This document shows positions 33,629 through 36,932 of a stretch of DNA of 36,932 nucleotides, in pieces. The notes under the pieces are model-generated. The model saw only the letters and a program-made list of their open reading frames with translations, was not told the DNA's origin and made no database searches. The translations under genes were made by a program, and so were the position numbers. Origin of the DNA: an uncultured Clostridia bacterium. Lineage in GTDB: Bacteria; Bacillota; Clostridia; Oscillospirales; Acutalibacteraceae. Location: the NCBI GenBank assembly GCA_944412495.1, contig CALYBL010000036.1, positions 1-36,932 of the forward strand, read 5' to 3'. Positions within the stretch are counted from its first letter, which is position 1. Every line of letters begins with the position of its first letter.

Positions 33629-34951
33629 TCACTCTGTATCTGAAGCAGCGCTTTCGGAAGCTGTCTGCACATGCTCAGAAGATGCAGGCAAGGACGGCGT
33701 CTCGGAAGCTGCGGCATCTGAAGCCGCGGCAGCAGAGGATAAAGAGTTATTTGACGAAGCGCCGGAATTGTTAGATAAGGAAGCACTGTCCGAAATCAAG
33801 GAGGAGACAGACGGTGTTTTGCTTTGGCCGGAATTCTCTTCACCGCTTTCCTGCGTCTGATGAGATGCCCCTTCAGGCTGTGACGTTTCAGCGCTTTCCT
33901 GTACCTGATGAGATACCCCGTCAGATGAAGGCTGTGACGTTCCTAAAGCAGAGGATGACGCCGGCATGCTTGATGGCGCATAAAGCTCATCTGCTTTGCT
34001 TTCAGATGTGGCTTCTGCTTCGCTGCTCACAGTCATGCTGCTGTCTATCCCCGATTCCGAATCAGGCATATTATATATGTCATTTATTATATTGCTGCTT
34101 TCTGTCTCCTCGCGGGGATACAGTCCGCTAAGTGTCACCGTAACATGTCCATTGCCTGAAGTCTCGATGACATCCGAATCTGTAAGTGTTCTCGAGCCTA
34201 CTATAAGCGTACCGTTCTCAATAGTCATTGTTGAAAATACCCCAACGTCCGCCGTCACCGAAAGCTCATTAACCGACAGAGTGTGTCCTCCGAGATTTAT
34301 ATTGGGATAGCTGCCGGACACATTAAGAGAGGACTCCTGCGCGATTATATCGTTCGTAAGATATACCGTCCCCGATGCCTGAGACAGCTCCTCTAAAGAG
34401 GATGCAGTGCTTATTGATGAATTTTTAAACGCTGTTCTGAATTGCAGGCGAAGGCCGGAAGCATCATTCTCCGGCAGCGCAAAGCGGTATTTTATAGTCT
34501 CAGACGGGTTTATAAGAGTATTGCCTGCCTCACTTCTTTCTGTATCACTGCTCAGGCAGATAAGCTCTATATTTTCATTCCCCAGCGTCAGTTCAAGCTG
34601 ATACTGAAATGCCAGCGTGCTGCTGTAGCTTGATACGGCAATATAAGCCTCTGTCACTTCATCCGCCGGCAGCTCAATATCACCATCGTAGCTGAATATA
34701 CTCTCATCACTGCTCCACAACAGATTATCACCGGAGGCGGGAGCATCAGCATCCGCCAAAATGTCGATACGGGCTGCATAGCGTCCCGACTGAATAGCAG
34801 CGGAAGAACTTATAGTATCCTGAAACCAGCCAAATACGGTAATCGTATAGCACAGCACTATAACGGCCGTCACAGCCATGGCCGACAGCATTTTCTTTAC
34901 GGTATTGCTCTTCCTGCCCCTTACATTATGCTTGCTTCTGTAAGCCGGCAT
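33629..34951 (-). CDS. Secreted serine-rich protein with SipW-type signal
   Basis: A 440-residue protein not recognised by name. A basic N-terminus and one hydrophobic segment (about 21-40) are followed by GWFQD and a SGRYAARI stretch, the pattern of SipW-dependent signal peptides. Residues about 60-185 are beta-rich and may be a TasA/camelysin-like sandwich. Residues about 190-285 show short beta-helix-like turns (VSGSYPNINLGGHTLSV, MTIENGTLIVG). The last 150 residues are Ser/Ala/Glu-rich with repeats such as SHQTQESGEENS and no LPXTG anchor. The start overlaps the signal peptidase stop (TGATG), with GGAGGTGA upstream, so the pair is tightly coupled. A TapA-like partner role is inference. 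Confidence 0.7.
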   Translation of the reverse strand: MPAYRSKHNVRGRKSNTVKKMLSAMAVTAVIVLCYTITVFGWFQDTISSSAAIQSGRYAARIDILADADAPASGDNLLWSSDESIFSYDGDIELPADEVTEAYIAVSSYSSTLAFQYQLELTLGNENIELICLSSDTERSEAGNTLINPSETIKYRFALPENDASGLRLQFRTAFKNSSISTASSLEELSQASGTVYLTNDIIAQESSLNVSGSYPNINLGGHTLSVNELSVTADVGVFSTMTIENGTLIVGSRTLTDSDVIETSGNGHVTVTLSGLYPREETESSNIINDIYNMPDSESGIDSSMTVSSEAEATSESKADELYAPSSMPASSSALGTSQPSSDGVSHQVQESAETSQPEGASHQTQESGEENSGQSKTPSVSSLISDSASLSNNSGASSNNSLSSAAAASDAAASETPSLPASSEHVQTASESAASDTE

Positions 34952-35664
34952 CAGCCTTCACCTCCGTTTTCACTGGAAACGTCAGATGCATCGTTGTTTT
35001 GGGTTTTGGATTCGAGCTGCCTTTTCAGACGCTCAAGCTCCTCTTTCATTTTTTCAGCCTGCAGACGCTCGGCCTCAAGTGCCGCTTTCTGCTCGGCAAG
35101 CTGCATTTGCTGCTCCGCCTTGTACTGGCGCACAAGACGGAAAAATTTCACGGCCTGTATCGCAATAAGAATCAAAAATGGAATTAGTATAATTGTAAAA
35201 TATCCAGCCGGCGACCTGAGAAACTGGAAGAAATAGCCCATCTTAGGAAGGCGGAGCACATACTCGCCTATTATATTCCTCGCCAAAGCCGGGTAGGCAT
35301 CATCTGCACCTGTGGATGTGCCATAGGTGACGTACGCCATTTCTCCCTGATAGGTAGTAACGCTGCGTATTTTATGCGTTACGACCTCACCGTAGTTTGC
35401 CGGGTCTATTGACCTGAAGGTGATTATATCGCCCTCTTCAAATGAAGCGGTATCGTCTGTTGCCCTGCTTATTATCATATCGCCTACGGCAAATTCCTGC
35501 TGCATTGAGTCGGAAAGCACAATATACGGCTTAAAGCCGAAAAAGCTCGCGTCATCCCTGTTGACAGTATTAACGGATATTATGGTAAAAACCATTACAA
35601 ACACTGCAAACAAAAGTATAAGCACCGTTAAAATTCTTCCGGCTATGCGCAGCGCCTTTTTCAT
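34951..35664 (-). CDS. sipW: SipW-type (ER-like) signal peptidase I
   Basis: A 237-residue membrane signal peptidase. After a first membrane helix (about 11-33) comes VLSDSMQQEFAVGDM with the catalytic Ser53. His97 in VVTHKI stands in place of the usual bacterial Lys, the mark of SipW/archaeal-type enzymes that process TasA-like proteins. A second membrane helix (about 146-166, FTIILIPFLILIAIQAV) is followed by an extra cytoplasmic coiled coil of about 55 residues rich in Gln, Glu and Lys. It lies between two genes for SipW-type substrates. AAAGGA precedes the ATG by about 10 bases. Confidence 0.88.
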   Translation of the reverse strand: MKKALRIAGRILTVLILLFAVFVMVFTIISVNTVNRDDASFFGFKPYIVLSDSMQQEFAVGDMIISRATDDTASFEEGDIITFRSIDPANYGEVVTHKIRSVTTYQGEMAYVTYGTSTGADDAYPALARNIIGEYVLRLPKMGYFFQFLRSPAGYFTIILIPFLILIAIQAVKFFRLVRQYKAEQQMQLAEQKAALEAERLQAEKMKEELERLKRQLESKTQNNDASDVSSENGGEG

Positions 35665-35721
35665 TTATATCAATTCCTTTCAAGCCGTAAGCCGCGGCTT
35701 TTTCGGACGGGTATGTCCATC

Positions 35722-35764
35722 GGAGATCAAAGGGCATAAGACAAATTTATGCCCTTTGACCTCC
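35722..35764. promoter_or_regulatory. Long hairpin between the TasA-like gene and sipW
   Basis: An inverted repeat spans 35722-35739 and 35747-35764: TCAAAGGGCATAA pairs with TTATGCCCTTTGA, extended by GGAG/CTCC with one mismatch or wobble. A second small hairpin (CCCTCC with GGAGGG, about 35767-35786) is next to it. No T tract follows on the minus strand. It probably acts as an mRNA stabiliser or processing site that lowers sipW relative to the fibre gene; that is inference. Confidence 0.5.
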
Positions 35765-35819
35765 GTCCCTCCTGCTTAAAGGAGGGAACGGAAAATCTGA
35801 TTTATAAAGTGAGCCAACG

Positions 35820-36932
35820 TCAGTTTTTCTCTGCCCACTCAGGCCAGGCATTAAAGCCCCTAAACTCCACTTCGGTGCCGTTCATCATAAATACTGAGTC
35901 GCTGTCGATATTCAGCACAGCAGTATCATCACCGGCAGCCGATACGCTTACAGGATACGAGCCGTTGCCGCCGCCGTTAAGCGCGACGCTGGAGCTTGTA
36001 AAGCTCACATTTACCGCATTGGCGCTGTTGTTAAGATTGATGGGCGCAGAACCGTTGCCGGTGCAGGTGAATGTAATGTCAGTATAGTTAATATTCAAAT
36101 CAAAGTCTTCTTTGTTGGCACGAAGAATAATGCCTGATGCACCGTTGGAAGCGCCGGCGTTAACATTCATCTTGCAGTTATTAAGGGTAACGCTTCCACC
36201 CGCGTCATAGCCTACCATCACCGCTGTTGATGTTGTATCAAATGTGCAGTTGTTAAAGGTCACATCGTATTTCATCTCATAATCACCGCCACCTGTGCCG
36301 AGTTCAACCTCTCCTGTAAATGTGCAGTTGTTGAAAACCAGTGTCATTGTGGTATCTTGCGGGAGATTGTAAGAAGTGGTAGATAAGTACGCCTGAAAAT
36401 CACCGTCAAAGTTGCAGTCGCTAAAGGTGGCATTGGAGCCTGTCTCAACGCGTACCGCCGGAGAATATCCGAGTGAAACAAAGTTTGCATTGGATATGGT
36501 GACGTTTGCCGGAACCACATCGTTTGTCGTCGGGTCATAGCCTATGCGCAGGCCGCTTCCTGCTGAATCGGGCTTTGTAAATGTGCTGCCGTTAAAGTCT
36601 ACATTTTTGTCGCTTATGATATAAGCGTGTTCATCATAACCTGTTACCGTTATATCAGATGCTATATCAACATCGGTGGCATCCGGGTCAATAAGGGCAT
36701 TGATGGCATCCTCCTCGGTAAGCATCATCTCATACTCGGCCGATGCGTCATAGGTGCTGCTGCCGAATCCGTCTTCCTCGTATGTATACTGTGTCGCATT
36801 GAGCGCTATGTCAAATGTCGTTCCAACAGACAGTCCCTGATAGTCATTGTCAGCACTTTCACGCATGTGCAGTACAACACCCGCATACGCTTCCGAATAT
36901 CCGCCCGCCGCTGTATTATCCGCAGCGTACAG
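35820..36932 (-). CDS. TasA/camelysin-like secreted protein with beta-helix (N-terminus beyond window)
   Basis: The minus-strand frame is open to the right edge, giving the last 370 residues; the true start is outside, and an internal ATG at 36866 is not it. The edge-proximal part (AYAGVVLHMRESADNDYQGL, then FDIALNATQYTYEEDGFGS) matches the C-terminal signature of TasA/CalY-family biofilm fibre proteins. It continues as a beta-helix of stacked turns with recurring NNCTF-type motifs (DCNFDG, NNCTFTG, NNCTFDT, LNNCKMNV). It ends WPEWAEKN without an LPXTG anchor. It precedes sipW by 155 bases. The fusion of TasA-like and beta-helix parts is unusual. Confidence 0.75.
   Translation of the reverse strand: MYAADNTAAGGYSEAYAGVVLHMRESADNDYQGLSVGTTFDIALNATQYTYEEDGFGSSTYDASAEYEMMLTEEDAINALIDPDATDVDIASDITVTGYDEHAYIISDKNVDFNGSTFTKPDSAGSGLRIGYDPTTNDVVPANVTISNANFVSLGYSPAVRVETGSNATFSDCNFDGDFQAYLSTTSYNLPQDTTMTLVFNNCTFTGEVELGTGGGDYEMKYDVTFNNCTFDTTSTAVMVGYDAGGSVTLNNCKMNVNAGASNGASGIILRANKEDFDLNINYTDITFTCTGNGSAPINLNNSANAVNVSFTSSSVALNGGGNGSYPVSVSAAGDDTAVLNIDSDSVFMMNGTEVEFRGFNAWPEWAEKN

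Noticed and set aside
36344-36538. 64-residue minus-strand frame within the beta-helix gene
   Set aside because: Alternative frame of the larger open coding region, with no separate start signals.

Overview
The window reads as chromosome from an endospore-forming Firmicute of the class Clostridia, probably an uncultured gut-type lineage. It has spoIVA, sipL and spoVM, strong AGGAGG-type ribosome binding sites, consensus SigA promoters, and a gene order strongly conserved with Bacillus subtilis around priA-def-fmt-rsmB-rlmN-prpC-prkC-rsgA-thiN-spoVM. Base composition looks roughly balanced, with AT-rich intergenic stretches. No ribosomal RNA gene, tRNA gene, CRISPR array, transposase or phage gene was seen. 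Nearly all genes are on the minus strand; the exceptions are a cut gene at the left edge and one flavodoxin-like gene.

Left part (1-18166, read right to left in transcription order): yicC-remA-gmk-rpoZ-priA, then a SigA promoter and def-fmt-zinc metallopeptidase-rsmB-rlmN-prpC-prkC-rsgA-thiN-small membrane protein-spoVM, a strong terminator, and finally sipL-spoIVA. The 26-codon spoVM gene and the 52-codon gene before it are too short for ordinary gene callers. SpoVM, SpoIVA and SipL (the clostridial counterpart of SpoVID) form the base layer of the spore coat, and here all three are encoded within 3.6 kb.

Middle part (18167-26970): a histidine biosynthesis locus, hisZ-hisG-hisD-hisC, then an interruption, then hisB, hisA, hisI, hisE. 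Both halves of imidazole-glycerol-phosphate synthase, hisH and hisF, are absent from the positions where they normally sit, and each slot holds about 217 bases of non-coding DNA. Two inverted copies (240 and 275 bp, about 93% alike) of a MITE-like repeat lie at 18167-18406 and 22019-22293 and bracket hisE, hisI, hisA, hisB and a plus-strand flavodoxin-family gene. The hisZ promoter and the flavodoxin-gene promoter carry inverted pairs of the same hexamer, AGGATA/TATCCT, so a shared regulator is possible.

Right part (27236-36932): a DUF4190-type membrane protein with its own consensus promoter; an OmpR-family two-component system with a large multi-pass sensor kinase; a DedA-family protein and GT4 glycosyltransferase pair; and a surface-protein operon that runs off the right edge. 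That operon encodes a TasA/camelysin-like protein continued by a beta-helix, a SipW-type signal peptidase with an added cytoplasmic coiled coil, and a serine-rich protein with a SipW-type secretion signal. It resembles the B. subtilis tapA-sipW-tasA biofilm fibre operon in parts but not in order or architecture, and is the best candidate here for a little-described system.
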